Below the pieces are notes generated by a model. That model saw only the letters and a program-made list of their open reading frames with translations. It was not told the origin of the DNA and did no database searches. A stretch of 64,000 bases of DNA, from NCBI GenBank assembly GCA_035604215.1, contig DATNIW010000025.1, positions 15,374 through 79,373 on the forward strand, in the 5' to 3' direction. Within the stretch, counting starts at the first letter, position 1. Each line of letters starts with the position of its first letter. Shown here piece after piece: positions 43,709-51,759 of the stretch. The position numbers were made by a program, and so were the translations under genes. This stretch comes from UBA5070 sp035604215 (lineage in GTDB: Bacteria; Fibrobacterota; Fibrobacteria; UBA5070).

Positions 43709-44417
43709 ACCACTGCTCCGTCTGGACGGCGCGCGCGCCGGATACGGCCCCAACGACGTCCTGGGGGGGGTATCCCTGTCGGTGGGGAAGACGGAAATCG
43801 TCACCCTGCTCGGGGGGAACGGCGCCGGAAAGACCACGACTCTGTCCGTGCTCTCCGGGATCCTTCCCTTGCGCTCGGGGCGCGTCCTGTGGGACGGAAG
43901 GGATGTCACCACTCTCCCGCCAGCCGAGCGACTGCGGGCCGGGCTCGTGCTGTGCCCCGAGGGTCGCCGCATCTTCGGGCGGCTCACGGTGGAGGAGAAC
44001 CTCGTGGCCGGGGCCTGGGTCAGGGATCCCAGGCGCACACCCGACAAGTTGGAGCTGGCCTACACGCGGTTCCCCGTCCTTCGCGACCGTCGCCGCCAAC
44101 TCGGAGGTACGCTCTCCGGGGGCGAGCAGCAGATGCTCGCCATCGCCCGGGCGCTGATGTCCGAACCCGGACTCCTGATGCTGGATGAACCCTCTCTGGG
44201 CCTCGCGCCGCTGGTCGTGGAAAGGATCTTCGCCATCCTGGTGGAGATCAACGCCTCCGGGATACCCGTTCTGCTGGTGGAGCAGAACGCCCGCCAGGCC
44301 TTGCGGGTGGCGCACCGCGCCTACGTGCTCGCCACCGGCGAGATCGTCCGCGAGGGTACGGGAGCCGAATTGCTCGCGTCGGACGAGGTCCGGAGGGTCT
44401 ACCTGGGAGAGGAATGA
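43701..44417 (+). CDS. livF: Branched-chain amino acid ABC transporter ATPase LivF
   Basis: 238 aa. Walker A GGNGAGKTTTLSVLSG, CPEGRRIFGRLTVEENL (the LivF-specific stretch), signature LSGGEQQMLAIARALM, Walker B LLMLDEPSLGLAP and the H-loop position LLVEQN (Gln in place of His, usual for LivF). It pairs with LivG and completes livHMGF. Confidence 0.94.
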   Translation: MSEPLLRLDGARAGYGPNDVLGGVSLSVGKTEIVTLLGGNGAGKTTTLSVLSGILPLRSGRVLWDGRDVTTLPPAERLRAGLVLCPEGRRIFGRLTVEENLVAGAWVRDPRRTPDKLELAYTRFPVLRDRRRQLGGTLSGGEQQMLAIARALMSEPGLLMLDEPSLGLAPLVVERIFAILVEINASGIPVLLVEQNARQALRVAHRAYVLATGEIVREGTGAELLASDEVRRVYLGEE

Positions 44418-44474
44418 TCCCGGCCGAGGTGCCAGATTTTCCACCAAGCAGCGGCACGCCAACCGGGCTTGCGA

Positions 44475-44482
44475 TACAATGG
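44475..44482 (+). promoter_or_regulatory. -10/-7-like element before the glycosidase gene
   Basis: TACAATGG contains TACAAT, close to a -10 box. It ends 5 nt before the ATG at 44488, with no SD. A second ATG at 44479 lies inside the element. Confidence 0.4.
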
Positions 44483-44487
44483 GGTTC

Positions 44488-47409
44488 ATGATCGCCACGA
44501 TGATGTCCTCCCTTGTCGCCGCGGCGTTTTCGGTCGCAGTGCCGGATTCGAACCAGATGACCAATCCCGGCTTCGAATCCGGTTCGACAGGATGGACCTT
44601 CTGGGCCCGCGCCGCGGACTCCGGGCAGGCGACGGTCGTCGGTTCGGGATGCCATTCCGGGGCATCCTGCCTCGACATCCTCCATCTGGGCGGCCAGGAT
44701 TGGGCCGAGTCCAATACCACGGGACAAGTCGCGGTCCATCCCGGCGAAGTCTGGCAGTACAGCATCTGGGCGCGAATCGACAGTCTTCCCGGCAACGCCT
44801 CCCTGGATTTCGTGGAGTCGGACTCCAACCAGCAGGTGCTGAACTGGAATGTCGCTTCGGCAGCACTGTCGGGGGACACGGGATGGCGGCAGACCACCAC
44901 CCGTTACAGCGTACCCGAGGGCTGCGCGGGCCTCCAGGCCAGGGTCACCGGTGGAGGACACGGCCACCTCCGGCTGGACGACGCCGATTTCCGTCGCATC
45001 GCTCCGGCCCCGGCCCATTCCGGGCTCCTGCGCCTGGCCGACGATTCCCTCTCCGTGAGCATCGACCCCATGGATCTCTCCATGGCATTGGAGGATTCCA
45101 TCACGGGCGACACGGTCCGTTTCGGCGCCGTCCCGGTCCTCCGGATGGACTCCGCTCGGACGACCCCCGATTCCCTGCGGATGTTCCTCCGTTTCCTCTC
45201 CAACCTGCTTCCCCTGGAACTGGACGCCACCTTGCGGGGCGGCGCCGTCGTCCTGACCTTGCGCGCGGATTCCACCACCCCGCTGGCGTCGGAGCTTCCG
45301 TTTCCGGGACTGGTGGCGAGCAAGCCCGGTCAATTCCTGGCCATGCCTCGCGGGACGGGCCTGGCAATCCCCGTGGACGGGTCCTTGCCCTCCTCCTGGG
45401 GATTCCGTTCCAGCGAATACTGGGAGTGGCAGGTCACCCAAGCCCTGGCGGGAGCGACGGACGGCTCGACAGGATACGTCATATCCGCCGACCAGCCGTG
45501 GGACACGCGTCAATACATCGACCATTACGGCCAGACTCTGCTGTCCACCCAGATCTACCACGAGCCGGCCAAGGGTGTCTGGGCCCACGACCGCTCCCTG
45601 CTGGTCGCACCGATCCGCGGCGGCGGATGGGTCGAAATGGCCAAGCGGCATCGTTCCCGCCTGGAACAACTCGGACTGGTACGCACGTGGACCCAGAAGA
45701 TCGCGGCCAATCCCGCCACCGACCGCCTGCGCGGTGCGGTCGACTTCTGGATCGAGGGAACCTGGAACCATGTGCCCGCCTACTTCGACACACTGCGCCT
45801 GATGGGGTTGGACAAGGCCGTCGTGAATTGGCTGGGCACGTCGGCCGAAGTCGACACGATGGTGTCCCACGGATGGCTTTCCTCCATCTACGACGACTGG
45901 TCGGACGCCTGGCCCGCCCCCCAAGACGGATCGTGGAGCTCGGAATACCCGTCCGGCGCCGTGGTCCAAGCGAACGGCAACTACCTCGACGGGTGGCTGG
46001 AGCACACGTCGAACGGCGACGTGCAGGCCCTGGAAATCTGTTCGGCGCACCATCCGGCGATGGCCCGCCAGACCCTGACCACCGAACGCCAGACCGTGCA
46101 GCGCAACGCCCGGTTCGTGGACGTCGAACTGGCCATCACCCCAGCGGAATGCTTCTCCACGGAACACCCGCAGAACCTGGCCCAGGATGCCGCCTCGCGC
46201 CTGGCCGCGTTGTCCATCGTCGAAGACACCTTCCACGTGGTGACCGGCAGCGAGCAGCACCGAGACTGGGCCACCGCGCACGTGGATTGGGGCGAGGGGT
46301 CCATGAGCATCGCGACCGTGGCCGACGCGGGATACGACTGGGTCACTCCGGAGGCGCCCGACGCCCACATGGACTCGTTGAGCATGACTCCTTCGATCCG
46401 GGTGCCGCTCCTCCCGCTGGCCACCCACGATGCCTTCGCTCCAAGCTGGTACACGGGGGACGGCCAGTCCAAGGTTCCGTTGCGATGGGACGAAAAGGAC
46501 GTCCTGAACGCCCTCTACTCCACGATGCCGCTCTTGATGCCGTCCGGACGCTCCATGTGGGACTCGCTGCGCGTCCGCTACCTGCGCACGGCGAATCTCC
46601 TCGGGGCCCTGCACCTGCGGACGGGATTCGAGGTCATGACGAATTTCGTCGACCTGTCGGCCGATGGGAAGGTCCAGCGCACCAGCTTCGCCAACGGATG
46701 GACGGTGACGGCGAACTTCGACGGCATCGCACGTTCCGAGGCGGGCTACCCCATTCCGTCGATGGGATTCGTCGCCACCGGGAACGGAGAGCGGATCGAG
46801 CGCTCCGTCCTGGACGGTTCCACCCGAAGCCGCGTCCGACTCTCCGACCGATGGTTCCTGGATCCGGAAGGATCGATGGCGACCGTCGACGGGGTCCGGA
46901 CCGACGGCGCGGTCTTCATGCGCCCGCAAGGCGACACGGCCCTGCTGATGTCGTTCGTGGGAGACCAGGACAGCATCGAGATCCTGCCAACCGGTCTGCC
47001 CTGGCCCGCCACCGGACTCTCCGCGCAGATCTTGGGCACCACAACCTCCGTTCCACTCGCGGCCGCCGGTTCGTCCTGGTTGCGGCTCGCCAAGGTGGGG
47101 ACAAATCGCTTCTACCTCCTGAAGGGCTCGTTCGGGTCCCTCGCCGCCGTGAAGCGAGGCATCCGGATCACGAGTGGCCTGGAGGTGGTCCGCTCCGGTC
47201 CCGGATGGGATTGCCTCTGGACCCAGGATGCCCCCGCGTCGGCACGCGTCGATGTCGTGGACGCGAGCGGACGCACCCTGTTTTCTCGGGTCCTCGCCGC
47301 GCAGACGGGTGCCAACCGCCTTCCCATTCCCGCCACGGGTGGACCGGCATGGATCCGGCTCCGTACCGCTTCCGCGACGGAGGTCGCCGCGGTGCCGATG
47401 GTGCGGTAG
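44488..47409 (+). CDS. Secreted glycoside hydrolase, GH101-like fold, with N-terminal CBM
   Basis: 973 aa with a short signal peptide (MIATMMSSLVAAAFSVAV). Residues ~20-160 resemble a CBM4/9 jelly roll (MTNPGFESGSTGWTFW, WQYSIWARIDSLPG, LRLDDADFRRI). The central region has motifs I associate with GH101-related barrels: MGLDKAVVNWLG, SSIYDDWSDAWP, ARFVDVELAITPAECFSTEHP, VVTGSEQHRDWATAHVDWGEGSMSI and VPLLPLATHDAFAPSWYTGD followed by DVLNALYSTMPLLM. The C-terminus (ARVDVVDASGRTLFSRVL...PAWIRLRTASATEVAAV) looks like a T9SS-type sorting sandwich. It probably attacks host or plant glycans; the substrate is unknown. No sugar-utilisation genes flank it. Confidence 0.85.
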   Translation: MIATMMSSLVAAAFSVAVPDSNQMTNPGFESGSTGWTFWARAADSGQATVVGSGCHSGASCLDILHLGGQDWAESNTTGQVAVHPGEVWQYSIWARIDSLPGNASLDFVESDSNQQVLNWNVASAALSGDTGWRQTTTRYSVPEGCAGLQARVTGGGHGHLRLDDADFRRIAPAPAHSGLLRLADDSLSVSIDPMDLSMALEDSITGDTVRFGAVPVLRMDSARTTPDSLRMFLRFLSNLLPLELDATLRGGAVVLTLRADSTTPLASELPFPGLVASKPGQFLAMPRGTGLAIPVDGSLPSSWGFRSSEYWEWQVTQALAGATDGSTGYVISADQPWDTRQYIDHYGQTLLSTQIYHEPAKGVWAHDRSLLVAPIRGGGWVEMAKRHRSRLEQLGLVRTWTQKIAANPATDRLRGAVDFWIEGTWNHVPAYFDTLRLMGLDKAVVNWLGTSAEVDTMVSHGWLSSIYDDWSDAWPAPQDGSWSSEYPSGAVVQANGNYLDGWLEHTSNGDVQALEICSAHHPAMARQTLTTERQTVQRNARFVDVELAITPAECFSTEHPQNLAQDAASRLAALSIVEDTFHVVTGSEQHRDWATAHVDWGEGSMSIATVADAGYDWVTPEAPDAHMDSLSMTPSIRVPLLPLATHDAFAPSWYTGDGQSKVPLRWDEKDVLNALYSTMPLLMPSGRSMWDSLRVRYLRTANLLGALHLRTGFEVMTNFVDLSADGKVQRTSFANGWTVTANFDGIARSEAGYPIPSMGFVATGNGERIERSVLDGSTRSRVRLSDRWFLDPEGSMATVDGVRTDGAVFMRPQGDTALLMSFVGDQDSIEILPTGLPWPATGLSAQILGTTTSVPLAAAGSSWLRLAKVGTNRFYLLKGSFGSLAAVKRGIRITSGLEVVRSGPGWDCLWTQDAPASARVDVVDASGRTLFSRVLAAQTGANRLPIPATGGPAWIRLRTASATEVAAVPMVR

Positions 47410-47430
47410 TCGAACATCGACACGACATCA

Positions 47431-47549
47431 CCGCTCGGGCTGAAGCCCTTCGCCTTCCAACCTCGCCCGAATTGGTCGGGCTCGGGTCCATGGGATCACG
47501 CTTTCGCCCGGTAGGGCGTTGTCCCAGCGATGGACTTCAGTCCGAGCCC
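47431..47549. repeat. REP/BIME-like inverted-repeat element
   Basis: It lies in the 163-bp gap between convergent genes. The left unit has hairpins GGGC-TGAA-GCCC (47437-47448) and GCCCGA-attgg-TCGGGC (47465-47481). The right part can fold as one long stem: GGGCTCGG+GTCCAT (47478-47491) pairs with ATGGAC (47530-47535) and CCGAGCCC (47542-47549), enclosing GGGA/TCCC and CGCCC-GGTA-GGGCG (47505-47518). The reverse complement of the right end, GCTCGGACTGAAGTCC, is nearly the left end, GCTCGGGCTGAAGCCC, so two copies lie head to head. This is typical of REP pairs mobilised by RAYT transposases. It could also serve as a bidirectional terminator, but no T-tract follows. Confidence 0.6.
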
Positions 47550-47572
47550 GTTGCCGCTGTGACAGAATTCGT

Positions 47573-48790
47573 CTAACAGGCCAGCAAGGTCCCCGGATAC
47601 TCGGCTTCCGCCAATGCCGCCAGGAGCGCCTGGGGATCCGCGTTTCCCTGCACGGTCGCGGTCTTCGAAGCCACGTCCACGCTTACCTCCTCGACGCCGG
47701 CAACGGGCTTCAAGGCCTTGGTCACGTGGCGGGCGCAGTTGTCGCAGGTGATGGAGGGGATGGAAAATTTCACCACGGACTCCGATGTTGGGGTTTTGCG
47801 GAATGAAGGAAGGCGGACGTCCCGGAACATGAGGACCAGGAGAAGGACACCGGAGGAGTTCTCCCACCAGGAAAGATGCATGGGACAGACGGCCCGGATG
47901 GCGGGGATGGCGCCCACGGCTCCCAACCAGTCGACAAGCGCACCGGCGCCCACGGCGGTGAGCACCACTGCGCCCAGGTAGGCGTACAGCGCGCGCCGAC
48001 CCAGCACGGATCCCACGAAGGCCAGAGTGGCGGTGTTGGTGGCGGGGCCAACGGCCAGGAACACCAAGGCGGCTCCCGGACTCAAGCCCTTTGCGACAAG
48101 GCTCGCGGCGATGGGGATGGAGCCTGTGGCGCACACGTACAGGGGGCCGCTGGCCAGGAGCATGGCCGCGTAGGAAAGCACCGGATGGGAAAGCCATCCG
48201 TCGAAGATCCCCCGGGGCAGGATCCAGGCGAGAAGACCGCCCAGCGCGATACCCACCAGCAGCCATTTCCTCAGCGAGAAGAGGATTTCCCCGAAACCGT
48301 GTTCCCAGGCGATGGACAAGATCCGCCAAAAGCTCCGTGGCTGCGTCCGCGGTTCCGGATCGGGACCGCAGATGGTTTCCTCCGAGGACTTGGGCGACGC
48401 CATCTCCACCGCCCAGCCCACGGCCAATCCGGAAAGCACGGCGTATACGAGTCTGAATCCGGCGAAGGTGGCTCCCAGCATACCCCACGTCGCGGAGATG
48501 GAATCCACACCGGTGCTGGGCGTTGAGGCAAGGAAGGTCGCGGTGGCCCCCTTGCCGGCACCGTCCCTGCGCAGATGTTGGGCCACGGGAAGCACCCCGC
48601 AGGAACAGAGGGGAAGGGGAATCCCGGCGATCGCCGCCCGGACGATCGGACCGGCTCCGCGCCCAGACAGGTACTTGCGCACCCAACTCGATGGAACCAG
48701 CACATGGAGGATCCCCGCCAGGACGAGTCCAAGCAGCAGATACGGCGAAATCGTGGCCGCGGTCGTCCAAATGGCGGAAAGCAGGCTCAA
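47573..48790 (-). CDS. SO_0444-type Cu/Zn efflux permease (DUF318/YraQ family) with C-terminal HMA domain
   Basis: 405 aa. Eight or more membrane segments with the permease motifs GIPLPLCSCGVLPVAQHLRRDGAGKGATATFLASTPSTGVDS and ASGPLYVCATGSIPIAASLVAKGLSPGAALVFLAVGPATNTATL. The CSCG and conserved Cys residues may bind metal. The last ~70 residues are a heavy-metal-associated domain with ITCDNCARHV (CxxC), a copper-type site. Predicted to export Cu or Zn. Its ATG overlaps the stop of the unknown upstream gene. No metal-responsive regulator is adjacent. Confidence 0.88.
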   Translation of the reverse strand: MSLLSAIWTTAATISPYLLLGLVLAGILHVLVPSSWVRKYLSGRGAGPIVRAAIAGIPLPLCSCGVLPVAQHLRRDGAGKGATATFLASTPSTGVDSISATWGMLGATFAGFRLVYAVLSGLAVGWAVEMASPKSSEETICGPDPEPRTQPRSFWRILSIAWEHGFGEILFSLRKWLLVGIALGGLLAWILPRGIFDGWLSHPVLSYAAMLLASGPLYVCATGSIPIAASLVAKGLSPGAALVFLAVGPATNTATLAFVGSVLGRRALYAYLGAVVLTAVGAGALVDWLGAVGAIPAIRAVCPMHLSWWENSSGVLLLVLMFRDVRLPSFRKTPTSESVVKFSIPSITCDNCARHVTKALKPVAGVEEVSVDVASKTATVQGNADPQALLAALAEAEYPGTLLAC

Positions 48791-49689
48791 GGCGACGCCG
48801 ACCTGTAGGATCTGTACTGCCCCGCCAACTCGCGGGCCGAGACCAATGCGGATTCGCGCCTCGAGGTGTCAACAAGATCCGTCAACAGATGGTCGGCCAG
48901 GGCGTGGTCCGCCCCATCCTTCGATTCCAGGAGGGCCGCGATTCCATCCATGAAATCGGCGGAATCGGAACCCAAAGGCACATGGTTCCGCAGGAGCAAG
49001 TCTCCGATCTTGCCCCGGAATTGGAGGCGGACCAAGGGGTCGTTCACCTCCTCGTAGGTCTTCAGCAGGAGGGACATGGCTTCCTCCGGTTTGCCGCTCT
49101 TGTGCAGCAGTATGAAGGAGAGGTCGCGGGCGTATTGGGGAACCTTCGCATCCAAGGTCGAAAGAGGCAACAAGATCTTGGCGGCGGAGTCGCGGGCGAC
49201 GGTTGAATCGATGTCATGTGCCTCAAGCACGTACTGGGCCCAAGTCAACCTGAATTTCCATTCCTTGGGAAATCGGTGAGCTCCATCCTCGAGGAAGGGA
49301 AGAGCGTCCCGCGAGGAATATCCTTTGAGCTGGGGAATCGCCCAGGCCGCGATGAGTCGGGGATGGGACCACAGCGTATCCAGCCCCGAAGTCAACGCGA
49401 AGCTGGAGACGACTGGACCTGGAGCATCCATCTCGAACAGGACCCCCGCGTACGCGAAGATGGACTCCACCCAAGCAGTGGCACCCAGCAGGCCGCCGTA
49501 CCCAGCGGTCATCTCCGAGATCCTGGCGATCTCCTGGTTCGTCAGGGGATGCGTGGCGACCGAACGAATCGTTCCTTGCCCGAGGGAACATTTCATCGCG
49601 CCCAATTGGGAAACGCCCAGCGCCCCCGCCAGAAGAAACCAGATCGCGGCACCTCTTGTCCGAGTTCCCGGATCCCTTGTCTCCCACAT
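48787..49689 (-). CDS. Hypothetical protein with N-terminal membrane segment and TPR-like repeats
   Basis: 300 aa. Hydrophobic residues ~13-31 (AAIWFLLAGALGVSQLGAM) form a signal anchor. The rest is helical, with TPR-like pairs: LDTLWSHPRLIAAWAIPQLKG, FRLTWAQYVLEAHDID, AAKILLPLSTLDAKVPQYARDLSFILLHKSGKPEEAMSLLLKTYEE. No family named. The ATG follows GGAG by eight bases. It lies between the pilin gene (after a terminator) and the metal permease, with which it overlaps by 4 nt. Confidence 0.8.
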   Translation of the reverse strand: MWETRDPGTRTRGAAIWFLLAGALGVSQLGAMKCSLGQGTIRSVATHPLTNQEIARISEMTAGYGGLLGATAWVESIFAYAGVLFEMDAPGPVVSSFALTSGLDTLWSHPRLIAAWAIPQLKGYSSRDALPFLEDGAHRFPKEWKFRLTWAQYVLEAHDIDSTVARDSAAKILLPLSTLDAKVPQYARDLSFILLHKSGKPEEAMSLLLKTYEEVNDPLVRLQFRGKIGDLLLRNHVPLGSDSADFMDGIAALLESKDGADHALADHLLTDLVDTSRRESALVSARELAGQYRSYRSASP

Positions 49690-49740
49690 TGGCGATGCTC
49701 CTGCCTAAGTACTGGGAGCGCTTCCCAGCTATTCCAAACC

Positions 49741-49769
49741 AAAACGAAAAGGGGGGACTTTCCCCCCTT
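49741..49769 (-). terminator. Rho-independent terminator after the pilin gene
   Basis: Minus strand: AAGGGGGGA (49769-49761 region), a 3-nt loop and TCCCCCCTT (49757-49749), then TTTTCGTTTT. A 9-bp stem with six G-C pairs and a T-rich tail, 30 bp downstream of the pilin stop. Confidence 0.85.
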
Positions 49770-49798
49770 CACAAATTATCCGAAATTTCCGGTCAGGA

Positions 49799-50368
49799 TC
49801 ACGGACAAGCTGCAGCTATGACACCACCGGCGATCGAGGCGAGAGTCGGGCTGGCCGTGGGATCAACCATTTGATTCCCGTTGTTGTCGATACAGGCGAT
49901 GTCCGTGGCATTCTTGAGATAGGTGCCGTTGCCACCCTTGATATTCGCTCCATTGGTGTTCGGGGTGGCCGATGCAAGAGTGATGGCCGCACCGGTCGTC
50001 AAAGCAACAGGCAGCGCGGCGGGGGTCGAAAACTCGGTGAGTTGTGCCGCCACGGCAGGCCCAACTGCTGTCTTCGCGAGTCCGTAGGCGAAATTGGCGC
50101 TGGTCGTGGTCGCCGTCGCGACGGGGCCATTCAGGCCGGGGACATCCCACCCGACAGCCTGCAGCGAACCATATACGCCACCTTGGCTTTCCTGTACGAA
50201 GGCGGACTCCAGGGTGTAGATCTCCTTCAGCACCGGCTTGAATTCAGTGGCTTTGGCTTTGGCGGTGGCCCCCAGGAAACGGGGGATGGCCAAGGCGGCC
50301 AAGATGCCGATGATCACGATGACGACCATCAGTTCCACGAGGGTGAATCCTTTGCGCAACGATTTCAT
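49799..50368 (-). CDS. Type IV pilin / pseudopilin
   Basis: 189 aa. The class III signal is clear: a short basic leader MKSLRKG, cleavage before FTLVELMVVIVIIGILAALAIPRF with Glu at +5. The hydrophobic helix is followed by a Thr/Ala-rich head, with two Cys near the end (DIACIDN and AACP) that may form a disulfide. The ATG at 50368 follows AGGAGGAGCACC. It is probably a major pilin or secretion pseudopilin; no assembly genes (pilBCTMNOPQ) are nearby. The strong SD, own terminator and AT-rich upstream region suggest high expression. Confidence 0.92.
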   Translation of the reverse strand: MKSLRKGFTLVELMVVIVIIGILAALAIPRFLGATAKAKATEFKPVLKEIYTLESAFVQESQGGVYGSLQAVGWDVPGLNGPVATATTTSANFAYGLAKTAVGPAVAAQLTEFSTPAALPVALTTGAAITLASATPNTNGANIKGGNGTYLKNATDIACIDNNGNQMVDPTASPTLASIAGGVIAAACP

Positions 50369-50419
50369 GGTGCTCCTCCTATGATTGAACGCGGTGGGGC
50401 TAACCGCAGTTGCCGGAAT

Positions 50420-50465
50420 ATGAATCACAATTCATGCCAGCCATCATATATGGCGGATACCCGCC
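50420..50465. promoter_or_regulatory. Two inverted repeats upstream of the pilin gene
   Basis: ATGAAT-caca-ATTCAT (50420-50425/50430-50435) is a perfect 6-bp-arm palindrome. GGCGG-atac-CCGCC (50452-50456/50461-50465) lies beside it. Both are 50-100 bp upstream of the pilin ATG, in an AT-rich stretch (to about 50545) that stands out from the GC-rich background. They are candidate operators or a curved promoter region; no bound factor can be named. Confidence 0.4.
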
Positions 50466-50552
50466 AAAATGCGATAAAAAACTTAAATATCTAAAGAGCT
50501 TATAAAAGATATCCACATAGTGTTATCAACTATTGACTGCTGACAGCAGGTG

Positions 50553-50560
50553 TACTTTTC
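50553..50560 (+). promoter_or_regulatory. TAnnTTTG-like element before ribBA
   Basis: TACTTTTC has one mismatch to TAnnTTTG and ends 6 nt before the ATG at 50567. A TTGACT at 50533-50538 (TTG end to TA about 17 nt) could be the upstream element. There is no SD and no FMN riboswitch-like sequence. Confidence 0.5.
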
Positions 50561-50566
50561 GAGCCC

Positions 50567-51739
50567 ATGACCTCCAAGCGCGACTCGCTCTTCGATCCGG
50601 TGGAAGCTTCCATCACCGCCTTGCGGCAGGGCCGGATGTGCATTGTGTGCGACGACGAGGACCGGGAAAACGAAGGGGATCTTGTGATGGCCGCCGACGC
50701 CGTCACCCCGGACGCCATCAACTTCATGGCCTCCCACGGCCGAGGCTTGATCTGTTGCGCCCTGACCGAGGATCGGGTGCAGGCTCTCCAGTTGCCCATG
50801 ATGACGCGCCACAACACCGCACCGCTGCAGACGGCGTTCACGGTTTCCGTGGAAGCCCGAACGGGAACCTCCACCGGCATTTCCGCAGCCGACCGTTCCC
50901 GCACCGTCCAAGTTCTTGTGGACCCCTCGGCGACCTGGGACGACCTGGTGGTTCCAGGACACATGTTCCCCTTGGTGGCGCGGGACGGAGGGGTGTTGGT
51001 CCGTTCCGGTCAGACCGAGGCATCCGTGGATCTCGCACGCATCGCCGGACATTCTCCCGCGGGTGTCATCTGCGAGATCATGGCCGACGACGGCACCATG
51101 ATGCGCGTCCCCGAACTGCGACGTTTCGCGGACCGCTGGGCCATTCCCCTGTGTTCCATCGCGGACCTGATCGAATACAGGAGGCGCACGGAAGTCCTGG
51201 TGGAGTCGGTGTCGACGCAGACCGTCCACTGGGAAGGCACAGACCTGCGCGTGACGCGATGGCGCGATCGGGTCCGCGGGGCCTCGCACGTGTCCGTGGT
51301 TTCTGGTGACGTTCGCACCGACTCCACCACCCTGGTGCGGGTGCAGGCCGAACCCTCCACCGCGAGTTGGGGATTGGTGGGAGCTGCTCGCGAGCTCCAG
51401 AATCTGCACGCCGCGCTGGACCGGGTGAGCCAGGGTGGCGGCGTGTTCCTGATCCTGGCCACCCTCCCCGCACCGGGATCCAGCCGTCCGGAACTGCCCC
51501 CCATTTCCTTGGATGGGGAGGCCGGACGGATTCCGTCCGACCCGCAGGCCTTCGGGATCGGGGCCCAGATCCTGTTCCAACTGGGCGTGCGGAACCTCCG
51601 CCTGCTGACGAACAGGCCGCGGAGGATCGTGGGGTTGCACGGCTACGGCCTGTCCATCGAAGGATTCGAGTCCTTCAGCACCAGCACGGAAGACGCCCGG
51701 GGCGACTTCCTGGAAAGGTTCCTGGCGCTCTTGGGGTAG
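50567..51739 (+). CDS. ribBA: 3,4-dihydroxy-2-butanone 4-phosphate synthase with degenerate GTP cyclohydrolase II domain
   Basis: 390 aa. The RibB half (about 1-205) is complete: VCDDEDRENEGDLVMAAD with the acidic metal site, FMASHGRGLICCALT, HNTAPLQTAFTVSVEA, TGISAADRSRT, PGHMFPLVARDGGVLVRSGQTEASVDLARIAG. It makes the four-carbon riboflavin precursor. The RibA half keeps only the C-terminal pattern DPQAFGIGAQILFQLGVRNLRLLTNRPRRIVGLHGYGL. The three zinc-binding cysteines and the catalytic core of GTP cyclohydrolase II are not seen (the zone reads AEPSTASWGLVGAARELQNL). The second half is therefore probably inactive, and GTP cyclohydrolase must be encoded elsewhere. Confidence 0.9.
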   Translation: MTSKRDSLFDPVEASITALRQGRMCIVCDDEDRENEGDLVMAADAVTPDAINFMASHGRGLICCALTEDRVQALQLPMMTRHNTAPLQTAFTVSVEARTGTSTGISAADRSRTVQVLVDPSATWDDLVVPGHMFPLVARDGGVLVRSGQTEASVDLARIAGHSPAGVICEIMADDGTMMRVPELRRFADRWAIPLCSIADLIEYRRRTEVLVESVSTQTVHWEGTDLRVTRWRDRVRGASHVSVVSGDVRTDSTTLVRVQAEPSTASWGLVGAARELQNLHAALDRVSQGGGVFLILATLPAPGSSRPELPPISLDGEAGRIPSDPQAFGIGAQILFQLGVRNLRLLTNRPRRIVGLHGYGLSIEGFESFSTSTEDARGDFLERFLALLG

Positions 51740-51759
51740 AAGCACCCTGTATCGGCGGA

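Noticed and set aside
50369..50450. Sigma-54 promoter for the pilin gene (TGGCATGAATTGTGA on the minus strand)
   Set aside because: The -24 half is fair, but the invariant GC of the -12 half is missing.
50436..50545. Possible replication origin: AT-rich DNA with a DnaA-box-like ATATCCACA (50509-50517) and GTTATCAAC nearby
   Set aside because: Only one near-match to TTATCCACA, no cluster of boxes, and no dnaA, dnaN, gyrB or rpmH nearby. A pilin/ribBA promoter region explains the AT richness better.
50440..50566. FMN riboswitch before ribBA
   Set aside because: The space is short, lacks RFN-element conserved blocks, and the promoter element lies only 6 nt before the ATG.
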